Source: JBBRUG01 sp038247995 | Lineage (GTDB): Bacteria > Chloroflexota > Chloroflexia > Chloroflexales > Chloroflexaceae | Length of the DNA stretch: 21,376 nucleotides | Direction: 5' to 3' | NCBI GenBank assembly: GCA_038247995.1 | Contig: JBBRUG010000060.1 | Span: 1-21,376, forward strand | Shown: piece after piece, positions 5,244 through 12,138 of the stretch | Layout: each line of letters starts with the position of its first letter | Position numbering within the stretch: the first letter of the stretch is position 1 | Made by a program: the position numbers and the translations under genes | The notes under the pieces: generated by a model | What the model was told of the DNA's origin: nothing | What the model saw: the letters and a program-made list of their open reading frames with translations, nothing else | Databases searched by the model: none

Positions 5244-6955
5244 TCTTTACACTTGTGCTTTTTAGTTTACTCATCGCGGCTGCCGCATGTTTTGCGTTAA
5301 GCAATCTGGTGCCGACCCGCCGGCTGAGTTGGGGTGCGGCGCTGGTGTGTGCCGCAGGTGCGATCCTGATCGGTATTGCGCCAACCACAGCCCTACCGCT
5401 AGTGGTGTTGCTCGACCTGGGAGGTATGGTGTTTAGCCTGGCGCCACAGCTTGCCGGAGTTGAACGTGGCCTGGCGCTAGGGTTGCTTGGGGGCGGATCG
5501 GCCGCGTTGCTCGCACTTGCTGCGGCACTCGCTGCGGCGGTGCGCGGTTTTGGCTCGATTGTGGCCTGGGCTCTGCTTGCGTTAGCGGCGGCGCTGCTCA
5601 GCCTGGCTGCACCACCAACGTCATTGGTGCAGCCATTGAGTTGGGCTGTCGGAGCACTGGCGTGTCACGCATCCGTGCGCGCCAGCGGTGTGTTGGCGCA
5701 AAGCGAAACACCGCCTTACGGCATCACGCTGGGCCTGGTTGCCGCAGCATTGTTGCTTGGGGCACAGACGCGGATCAGCCCGGCCCTGGCCGCAGGTGAG
5801 CAACCACCCACGCTGGCGGCCGTCGGCGCGCTGCTGGCCGTCATCGCCCTGGTTGGCGCAGCGCCGCTTGGGTTGGCGCGCAGCGAGTCGTTGGCTGCGC
5901 CGGCGCCGCTTGGTGCGCTGATCAATGCACTTGTCCTGCCAATTCTCGGCTTGGCCTGGCTCATGCGGCTCATGGCCGAGTTGCCCTTTTTGCCGTTTAG
6001 CTGGGTTGTTACGCTTGGCGTGGTCGGGGCGGCTACGGCGCTGGCCGGCGCTGGTGGGATGTTCACCACGCAGCGATTGCGTGAACTGCTTGGCTGGCTG
6101 ACCATGTTTCAGATTGGCCTGGTGCTGGCGGCTGCCGGCCTGGCCGATCCGATTGCGAGTCTGGGTGGGTTAGCGCTGCTCTTGAATCTGATGCTGATTG
6201 GCGTTGTGGGCGCCGTGGCGGCGGCCGCACTCGAACGAAGCAGCGGCAGCGATGCATATACGGCTGGCGGCCCGCGGTTGCCCGGTGTCGGCGTGCTCTG
6301 GGCGTTGAGTGTGGTCGCCGCGCTGGGCCTGCCCCCTTTCTGGGGCGTCTGGGGCCGGATCTGGCTTTTTGAGAGCGCCCTGGTCATTCTGCCCTGGTTG
6401 GTGCCGGCGCTGCTGGCAGCAAGCGTTCTGGCGGTGCTGGGCGCCTTGATGCCGCTGGTGCGTTTCTGGGGGCCGTCTGATGCGCCAGTGACCAGAGTGT
6501 TGGGGCCTGCCGATTGGCTTGCCGGGTTGGCGCCGAGCGGCGTGGTATTGCTGCTGGGTCTCGCGCCGCAGATCGCCTGGAACGGCTGGCTGCGCACGTT
6601 TCCCTTCGCGCCAATTACTGCGCCGATCAGCAGCGGCGTGCAAATTGCGGTGGCAGGCATTGGGGTGCTGCTGGCCCTGTTCGGCTGGCTGTTGGTGCGT
6701 GCGCCAAGTGCGCGTACAGTACCTGCCGCGCTGGAAACACCGAGTGTGCGCCTGGGCGCCGAGGCGCTGAGCGCGAGTCTGGCGCCGCTGGCGTCTCTGG
6801 GGCGGCCTATGGTGTTGCTCCAGGCGCTCTGGAATGGCCTCGATCGCCTGAGTCGGGTTTTACGCCTAATAATGCTCGCCTTTGAGCAGCGCTACTACCT
6901 GCTTGGCGTACTGATGGCGCTGATTGTGGTGATGCTGCTGATGGCACAGTTATAG
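5240..6955 (+). CDS. Antiporter-like membrane subunit (NuoL/NuoM/HyfB type), diverged
   Basis: 571-aa, extremely hydrophobic protein with about 14-16 membrane segments. The core (residues ~190-380) follows the proton-translocating subunit pattern: PLGLARSESLAAPAPLGALINALVLPILGLAWLMRL corresponds to the PLxxWLPxAM-PTPVSALIHA region, TTQRLRELLGWLTMFQIGLVLAAAG to the Lys-Arg-x-LAYSSI region, and LGLPPFWGVWGRIWLF to the GLPPFxGFxxK region. Residues needed for pumping in the family are not conserved: the TM7 Lys before the Pro-Leu motif is replaced near Gly206, the SALIHA His is Asn229, and the GFxxK Lys is Arg372. It probably forms the outer membrane arm of the complex built on the large subunit. 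Start and stop codons interlock with the preceding small ORF. A short C-terminal helix pair ends the protein. Confidence 0.75.
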   Translation: MIFTLVLFSLLIAAAACFALSNLVPTRRLSWGAALVCAAGAILIGIAPTTALPLVVLLDLGGMVFSLAPQLAGVERGLALGLLGGGSAALLALAAALAAAVRGFGSIVAWALLALAAALLSLAAPPTSLVQPLSWAVGALACHASVRASGVLAQSETPPYGITLGLVAAALLLGAQTRISPALAAGEQPPTLAAVGALLAVIALVGAAPLGLARSESLAAPAPLGALINALVLPILGLAWLMRLMAELPFLPFSWVVTLGVVGAATALAGAGGMFTTQRLRELLGWLTMFQIGLVLAAAGLADPIASLGGLALLLNLMLIGVVGAVAAAALERSSGSDAYTAGGPRLPGVGVLWALSVVAALGLPPFWGVWGRIWLFESALVILPWLVPALLAASVLAVLGALMPLVRFWGPSDAPVTRVLGPADWLAGLAPSGVVLLLGLAPQIAWNGWLRTFPFAPITAPISSGVQIAVAGIGVLLALFGWLLVRAPSARTVPAALETPSVRLGAEALSASLAPLASLGRPMVLLQALWNGLDRLSRVLRLIMLAFEQRYYLLGVLMALIVVMLLMAQL

Positions 6956-6983
6956 GGCTGTATCCGCAGATTACGCAAATTTC

Positions 6984-7004
6984 ATACAACATGCAACACG
7001 CAAC
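6984..7004. repeat. Heptamer repeat (AYRCAAC) before the next gene
   Basis: Three tandem units ATACAAC, ATGCAAC, ACGCAAC fill the gap right before the ATG at 7008. No Shine-Dalgarno sequence is present at that start. A related array precedes the ATG at 7809. Confidence 0.6.
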
Positions 7005-7007
7005 ACT

Positions 7008-7739
7008 ATGCTTTCAACGATCTGGATCTTAATCGGCATTGGTCTTCCCGCAGCGTTTGTGCTGTTGTTCCGCGACTGGCGGATCACCGTGCCGGCGCTG
7101 ATGTTGACGTCGATCGCGGTGGCGCTGTTCGTAGCGTCACAGCAATATATTACGCCTGATTTGAATCTCTTCGGCCTGGCGGTGAGTACGCCGGTGCTCG
7201 TGCGGATCATCACTGCGCTGAGCGTGGGGCTGATCCTGGCAATTACTTCATTGACCTTCTCGCAGGATTATGGGCTAGAGAATCTTGACGAATTCGGCTT
7301 GGCCGAGTTGCGGCGTGCGGCGCGCGCGGCACAGCGGCAACGAGCGAATCAGCCGTTTGAGTTGGCTGATTATGTCTTGCCTTTCTGGACGGGTGTACTG
7401 GCCCTGTTTGCCAGCGCTGCGTTACCCTTTGTGTACGCCATTGCCCCTTCGCCCGCCGCTGATTTCGCCTGGATGTGGTTGGTACTGACCGGCATTCTCA
7501 CCGTTGCCACCGCCGGCGATGTGCTGAAAACCGGGCTGGGCTTGTTGCTCTGCGCCGCCGGGATCGACCTGTTGTACACTGCTGTCGTTAGCGCGCCCAA
7601 CGCCAGCGGTGTGCGCGTTGTTCCGCTTACGCTGCTGAGCATGTTCCAGATCTTGCTGGCCCTAGCGGTGGCCTACCTGTGTGGCCTGCTTTATGGGCGG
7701 CTGAAAACGCTTGAACTGAATGAATTGTACAAGCGCTAG
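7008..7739 (+). CDS. HyfE/NuoK-like membrane subunit
   Basis: 243 aa with about six to seven membrane helices and a charged cytosolic loop in the middle (residues ~85-120, rich in Arg, Glu and Gln). The C-terminal half (GILTVATAGDVLKTGLGLLLCAAGIDLLYTAVV) follows the NuoK/MrpC/HyfE pattern of a three-helix bundle with a short loop after the second helix. The membrane Glu of that family is Asp here (GIDLLYT). Size fits HyfE (about 215-240 aa) better than NuoK (about 100 aa). It lies between the NuoL/M-like and NuoN-like genes, the usual position of HyfE in hydrogenase-4 clusters. The start has no Shine-Dalgarno sequence. Family assignment is by pattern and context and is moderately sure. Confidence 0.6.
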   Translation: MLSTIWILIGIGLPAAFVLLFRDWRITVPALMLTSIAVALFVASQQYITPDLNLFGLAVSTPVLVRIITALSVGLILAITSLTFSQDYGLENLDEFGLAELRRAARAAQRQRANQPFELADYVLPFWTGVLALFASAALPFVYAIAPSPAADFAWMWLVLTGILTVATAGDVLKTGLGLLLCAAGIDLLYTAVVSAPNASGVRVVPLTLLSMFQILLALAVAYLCGLLYGRLKTLELNELYKR

Positions 7740-7770
7740 TTTGCGTCGATTGCGTAGCGCGCACGCCAAC

Positions 7771-7800
7771 CGGCAACCCGCAACTCGCACAACGCAACCC
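7771..7800. repeat. Heptamer-like GCAAC repeat before the NuoN-like gene
   Basis: Units CGGCAAC and CCGCAAC (7771-7784) followed by irregular CGCACAACGCAACCCGC fill the 69-bp gap ahead of the ATG at 7809. The array is the same type as at 6984-7004, and again no Shine-Dalgarno sequence is present. Confidence 0.5.
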
Positions 7801-7808
7801 GCATTCTT

Positions 7809-9260
7809 ATGCTCTATTTGTTGCTAATCTTCTTCCCGATCGCCATTGCGGCGGCGACTTTTGTGTTGCGCAAGGCGAGTGGCCTGGTGATCTTCGCCGC
7901 CCTCGGCGCGGTGCTGGTGCAGATCGTGATCGCGGTGCAGATCCCGTTGGATGATCCGACCCGCTTGCTTGGAATTACCCTCACGCTAAATGCGCTGAAC
8001 CGCACCTTCATGCTGCTTTTTCTCGGCGTTGGCGGTTTCCTGATCGTGGCCGCCTACCACCTGCCCCACGGCGAGAATTTTGTGCCGATCACCCTGCTCA
8101 CTCTGGCGCAGATCTGCGCTGTACTGCTCCTGCAAGATCCGTTCATTACCGCATTGTTGCTGGTGGCGATCGGCCTCACGGCGGTGCTGGCGATTGTCGA
8201 TCTGCCGGTTGGTACGAGCCAACTTGTGGGCACGCGCGCGATTGCGGCGGCGCTCAAGTACCTCGTGCTGACGGTTGTCGCCGGTACGTTAATGTACATC
8301 GCGTTTGTGCTGACTGATGTATTCAGTCCCGGTGAGCGCCCTACCCAGATCTCGCCGGCGCGCTTTATTCTGGCCTTGCTGGCGGTGAGTTTTGCTGTGC
8401 GTATGGCCCTGGTGCCATTCCATACCTGGCTGCTCGATCTTATCGAACACGGTGCGCCGCTTGTGGCAGCGTTGGTCGCGGCGCTTTTGAACACCACCAG
8501 CCTGCTCGTGCTGATCCTGACCTTCCAGAGCTATCCGACCCTACTCATCGAGGGCGAGGGTGCACTGACGGTGATGCGCGTCGGCGCGGCGTTGAGTGTG
8601 CTGCTGGCGTCGTTGCTGACGCTGGCCCAGGCCTCGCTGCGGCGCAGTATCGCCTATATGCTTTTTGTCGATTGTGGTATGGTATTCTATGGTCTGGCGT
8701 CGTTTTCGACGCTGGGGTTGAGCGGGGCCATTCTGGCCGCCCTGAGCCAGGTGCTGGCGATTACCTTGATCTTTGTCAGTCTGGGCTTGCTGGAACGCCC
8801 CGACGGTCGTTCGCCGGCATTGGTTCGCCACGATTTGCTGCGGCGCTGGCCGATCGCCGGTGCTGGTTTGATCGTAGGTGGGTTGACGTTATTAGGCGTA
8901 CCACCCTTTAGCGGTGCAATGGGCCGGCTGTTGATTTATCAGGCTGCGGCGGCGCAAGGATCGGTCGAGTTGTTAATCCTGGTTGGGGCGACGGTGCTGG
9001 CCGGTATGGGCTTTGCGCGTACCGCTTATCAATTTCTGATTGGGCCGAGCGATGAAGCGCCGGCAGGTGAGCCGTTAATGCTCGGTGAAACTGAACTAGA
9101 TCGGCCTGCACCGCGTCGTCTACAGACGGAACCGGCAAGTACCGCTGTGCTTACAATCTTGCTCCTTGGGGCGTGTCTCGTCGTTGGGCTCTACCCCGGT
9201 CCGATCCTGGCCACGATTGCTGAGGCGTTGCGCAGCCTGACTTTCTTGCGGGCGCTGTAG
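7809..9260 (+). CDS. Antiporter-like membrane subunit (NuoN/HyfF type), diverged
   Basis: 483 aa with about 14 membrane helices. It is the clearest antiporter-family member here: ALKYLVLTVVAGTLMYIAFVL matches the KY-FLLGALAS helix, FAVRMALVPFHTWLLDLIEHGAP (residues ~195-216) the GFxxKxxxVPFHxWxPDxYxGAP motif, and LTLLGVPPFSGAMGRLLIY the GIPPTxGFxxK motif. The pumping Lys before VPFH is Arg198, the TM5 Glu is missing (VAIGLTAVL around 119-127), the TM8 Lys position is Thr229/230, and the late Lys is Arg in MGRLL. The helix scaffold is thus kept while the charge relay is altered. It is expected beside the NuoL/M-like and HyfE-like proteins in the membrane. Confidence 0.8.
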   Translation: MLYLLLIFFPIAIAAATFVLRKASGLVIFAALGAVLVQIVIAVQIPLDDPTRLLGITLTLNALNRTFMLLFLGVGGFLIVAAYHLPHGENFVPITLLTLAQICAVLLLQDPFITALLLVAIGLTAVLAIVDLPVGTSQLVGTRAIAAALKYLVLTVVAGTLMYIAFVLTDVFSPGERPTQISPARFILALLAVSFAVRMALVPFHTWLLDLIEHGAPLVAALVAALLNTTSLLVLILTFQSYPTLLIEGEGALTVMRVGAALSVLLASLLTLAQASLRRSIAYMLFVDCGMVFYGLASFSTLGLSGAILAALSQVLAITLIFVSLGLLERPDGRSPALVRHDLLRRWPIAGAGLIVGGLTLLGVPPFSGAMGRLLIYQAAAAQGSVELLILVGATVLAGMGFARTAYQFLIGPSDEAPAGEPLMLGETELDRPAPRRLQTEPASTAVLTILLLGACLVVGLYPGPILATIAEALRSLTFLRAL

Positions 9261-9347
9261 CGGCAGGAAGCATGATGATCGCCCGCATCCCTGCCGCTGA
9301 CGCGGCCACCCTTTCTTTGCAGGGGTAAGGGCAACCGAAATACTGTA

Positions 9348-10154
9348 ATGGAAATCGTACAAATCATTATTGCTGCGCTGCTCTTTCCCGGCATCCTCAC
9401 TGCCCTTGCGCTGGGCGTGATTTTGCGTGTGTTGCGCGGTCGGGGCGGGTTGCTGCCGCGTGGCCTGGAGGCCAACCGCGAGGGTTTGGCCGCGCTGGCG
9501 AGCGTCGTCTTTGCCGGTTTGGGTCTTGCATTGTTGCCCTGGCCGGGGCATCCGGTGGGCGTGCAAACAGCCTGGCTTGGGGCATGGGCATTGTTTGAAT
9601 TGGCCTTCTTGCTGCCATTGCTGCCCGCGCTGCTGGCCGGCTCGCCGACAGTTGTGCGCGCTGCGGTGCGCTCGGCCCAGATGGGCGTGCCGGCTCGGGC
9701 ACTGCTCTGGGCCGCCCTCGCGGCGACGCTTAGCGACCCGCTTGCCTGGACGCCGGCCACCTTTCTACTGCGCTTGCTTGCGCTGGCTGCGGCACTCTTA
9801 GCGTTATTGCCGGCTGTGGGTTGGGGTCCTTTCAGCACCGAACTGAACAGTACGCCGGCCGGCACTGCGCTAGGCTTGCCGCCGGCAACACAGACCCTCC
9901 TTGACAGCGCGCAAGATGTTCGCTGTGCAGCGTTGCTTGCGGCAGTGCTGGTTGCTGGCCTGCCAACGCAGGTAGGCACAGTCTGGCTGGGTCTGATCCA
10001 GGTATTGGCCGGCTTTGTGGTCGTTGTATTGGCGCTGCGCCGCTGCGACGGCCTTCTGCCGCGGATTACCCTGCGCACCGCGCTGCGGCTGTGCTGGATC
10101 GTGGTTACACCGCTCACTATCGGCGCAGTGCTTTTGGCTGCCGGACAGTTGTAA
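9348..10154 (+). CDS. NuoH/HyfC/EchB-like membrane subunit, diverged
   Basis: 268 aa with about eight membrane helices. The order fits the subunit that anchors the large subunit to the membrane: an N-terminal helix followed by a basic loop (ILRVLRGRGGLLPRG), a central hydrophobic part and a C-terminal LPRITLRTALRLCWIVVTPLTIGAVLL that matches the PRxRxDQxLRLGWKxLLPL ending of NuoH and HyfC. The acidic signature of the family (ExNRxPFDLxExESEL), which lines the quinone or proton entry, is not found; QTLLDSAQDVRCAALL at about 185-200 may be what remains. Length is like EchB and HyfC rather than NuoH (about 325 aa). It is the last recognisable complex subunit before the ABC genes, which begin 12 bp later. 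Confidence 0.6.
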   Translation: MEIVQIIIAALLFPGILTALALGVILRVLRGRGGLLPRGLEANREGLAALASVVFAGLGLALLPWPGHPVGVQTAWLGAWALFELAFLLPLLPALLAGSPTVVRAAVRSAQMGVPARALLWAALAATLSDPLAWTPATFLLRLLALAAALLALLPAVGWGPFSTELNSTPAGTALGLPPATQTLLDSAQDVRCAALLAAVLVAGLPTQVGTVWLGLIQVLAGFVVVVLALRRCDGLLPRITLRTALRLCWIVVTPLTIGAVLLAAGQL

Positions 10155-10166
10155 AGGGAAGCGCAC

Positions 10167-11306
10167 GTGACCGATGCCGTCATCGAGCTTGACGATCTAC
10201 ATAAAGCGTATGGGGATCTCGTTGTGTTGCGCGGCGTTGATCTGCGCGTCGGCGCCGGCGAGGTCGTTGGGTTGCTGGGGCCGAACGGCGCGGGCAAATC
10301 GACGTTGCTGCACCTGATTTTGGGCTTTTTGAAGCCGGATCGAGGTCGGATTCGCGTTTTAGGCAGCGGCGATCTCGAGCGCGTGCGATCCCGGATTGGG
10401 TATGTGCCTGAGCGTCAGCGTTACCACACCCATCTCAGCCCGCGCGAGTATTTGCAGTTTCTAGGTGCAACCAGCGGCCTACGCGGCACGGCACTAACGG
10501 AACGCATCGACGCAGAGTTGAGGGCTGTCGGGTTGAGTGATGCCGCTGATCGGCGCCTGGGTACATTCTCGAAAGGCATGCTCCAGCGAGTAGGTATTGC
10601 GCAGGCACTGCTCACTGATCCCGACATGTTGATTATCGACGAGCCGACTAGTGGTCTCGACCCCTCCGGCCAGCGCGAGGTGATCGATCTGCTCACCGAA
10701 GTGCGTTCACGCGGCCACGCGATCTTGCTCTGTACGCACTACCTCCACGAAGTTGATCTGCTCTGCGATCGGATCGGCGTGCTTACCCGCGGCCAGATCG
10801 TCGCTGAGGCAGCGGTGGCCAATTTACGCGGCCCTGGTGGTAGTGTGAGTATGCACACCGGCCAGTTGCCGTTGGAGTTGCGGCGCCAGATTGAGGCGCT
10901 TAATCCGGCTGTTCGTACTGATCGCTTCGAGGTGCGAATCAGTCCTAAATCGCACGCATTACAATCGACGGTGCTGCGTTTGTTGCTCGACGCCAATGTC
11001 GAGCTTGTGGCGCTTGAGCCGTTGGAAAGCCCACTGGAACAGTTCTATTTGCGCGCTGTGCAGGGCGATCTGGCGCAACCGCACGCGCTGGAGCTACATT
11101 CGGGGTTGCCGCCGGGGTTGCCGCCGATCACGACGAGCATCGCTGTGCCGCCGCCTGCGCGCCAAGCTTCAGCCGACGCGCCGCCCGCCACAGCGACCGT
11201 TTCGCCTGAGCCGACGGCCAATGCTGCGCCGCCGGTGCGCTCCAGTGAAGGCGATACGCTGCTCCATGAATTGCTGCGCCGGAATACCGAGAAAGACGGC
11301 GATTGA
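10167..11306 (+). CDS. ABC transporter ATP-binding protein
   Basis: 379 aa from a GTG start that follows AAGGGAAG. Walker A is GPNGAGKST (38-46), the signature is TFSKGMLQR (133-141), Walker B is MLIIDEP (154-160) and the H-loop is His191. It belongs to the ABC-2 exporter group (CcmA/NatA/drug-resistance type). Residues ~220-310 form a C-terminal regulatory-type domain, and the last ~70 residues are rich in Pro, Ala and Thr with a charged end, an unusual disordered tail. The start lies 12 bp after the NuoH-like gene, and the stop overlaps the permease start (TGATG), so it is translated with the permease and belongs to the same operon. The substrate is unknown. Confidence 0.93.
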   Translation: MTDAVIELDDLHKAYGDLVVLRGVDLRVGAGEVVGLLGPNGAGKSTLLHLILGFLKPDRGRIRVLGSGDLERVRSRIGYVPERQRYHTHLSPREYLQFLGATSGLRGTALTERIDAELRAVGLSDAADRRLGTFSKGMLQRVGIAQALLTDPDMLIIDEPTSGLDPSGQREVIDLLTEVRSRGHAILLCTHYLHEVDLLCDRIGVLTRGQIVAEAAVANLRGPGGSVSMHTGQLPLELRRQIEALNPAVRTDRFEVRISPKSHALQSTVLRLLLDANVELVALEPLESPLEQFYLRAVQGDLAQPHALELHSGLPPGLPPITTSIAVPPPARQASADAPPATATVSPEPTANAAPPVRSSEGDTLLHELLRRNTEKDGD

Positions 11307-12061
11307 TGCGTACCATCCGCTTTACTGGCTTTACCCTGGTTGAATATTTGCGCTCGGGCCGCGTGGCGATTGAACTGATCATCACTATGGCCGTCTATTT
11401 TGTTTTCTTGCGGCGGGTTGGCCAGGTAATGCCGGCTGAATATTTCTTCAGCGTGCTCGGCATTTTTACGCCGCTGCTGACGCTGTACACCATGTCGGTA
11501 ATGATCGGCCTGGGCGATCGGCCGCAAGGCTATGTGCTGATCTCACGTGGGGTAAGCCGGGCCGGGTATTTGCTGGGCTTATTCCTGGCTGCCTGCACAA
11601 TTGTCGCCGGCGCCTACGGATTGCTCTGTATTGCCGTAGCGATTCTCAATCGCCCGCCGGATCTGGGCCTGGGCAGTTGGGTTCTCGGTACGCTGCCGCT
11701 GATGTTGAACATCGGCCTGCTGGCGGCGTTGCTGCTCATGCTCTCGCCGTTGGTTTTTGCAACTGGTTGGCGCCTGTTTGTGCTTGGCCTGATCGCCCTG
11801 GCCTTCTCCAGCAACTTCATTGGTGGCATGCTTTTTGAGTCGCTTGATAGCTGGGTGCGTTCCCTCTTACGTGCGCTCCAGGCGCTGCTCGGCGGCCCGC
11901 TGGTACCTGCATTTTATGGCTTCCAACTCGCCGTCAGCCGCGATTATAGCTCGATGACGGCCGTCGCTAACCTCTTCGCGCAGTTCTTCCTCTTGTTGGC
12001 CCTGCTTGGCCTGGCGATCTATGCCTTCAGCCGGCGCGACTTGATCTTCAGTCAGTCCTAG
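11306..12061 (+). CDS. ABC-2 type permease
   Basis: 251 aa with about six membrane helices and no soluble domain, as expected for an ABC-2 permease that pairs with the upstream ATPase. The ATG overlaps the ATPase stop by one base (TGATG); a TTG one codon earlier is possible but less likely. Arrangement, size and the positively charged first residues fit the family, but sequence motifs are weak, as usual for these permeases. It is the last gene of the operon and ends 77 bp before the convergent M23 gene. The cargo cannot be deduced; linkage to the hydrogenase-like genes suggests assembly or insertion of that complex, or simple hitch-hiking. Confidence 0.8.
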   Translation: MRTIRFTGFTLVEYLRSGRVAIELIITMAVYFVFLRRVGQVMPAEYFFSVLGIFTPLLTLYTMSVMIGLGDRPQGYVLISRGVSRAGYLLGLFLAACTIVAGAYGLLCIAVAILNRPPDLGLGSWVLGTLPLMLNIGLLAALLLMLSPLVFATGWRLFVLGLIALAFSSNFIGGMLFESLDSWVRSLLRALQALLGGPLVPAFYGFQLAVSRDYSSMTAVANLFAQFFLLLALLGLAIYAFSRRDLIFSQS

Positions 12062-12106
12062 AGCACTGAGCAGAATGACTGAGCTGCTGAGGCCACTGAA
12101 CTGGGT

Positions 12107-12125
12107 GGCGCGCTGCGCTCGCGCC
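12107..12125. terminator. Short hairpin between convergent genes
   Basis: GGCGCG and CGCGCC (6-bp stem) flank a 7-base loop in the 77-bp gap between the permease stop and the M23 lipoprotein stop. No U-tract follows on either strand. Its position suggests a terminator but the evidence is weak. Confidence 0.25.
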
Positions 12126-12138
12126 TGGTTGGGCAGGC

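Noticed and set aside
4048..10154. Reading the cluster as an ordinary complex I (nuo) operon
   Set aside because: Only the D, H, K-, L/M- and N-like parts are present, the order differs from nuo, and the large subunit has cysteine pairs that NuoD lacks.
9191..10297. A 368-codon minus-strand frame opposite the NuoH-like gene
   Set aside because: The product is Ser/Pro/Arg/Ala-rich with no domain, while the plus frame matches NuoH/HyfC and fits the operon.
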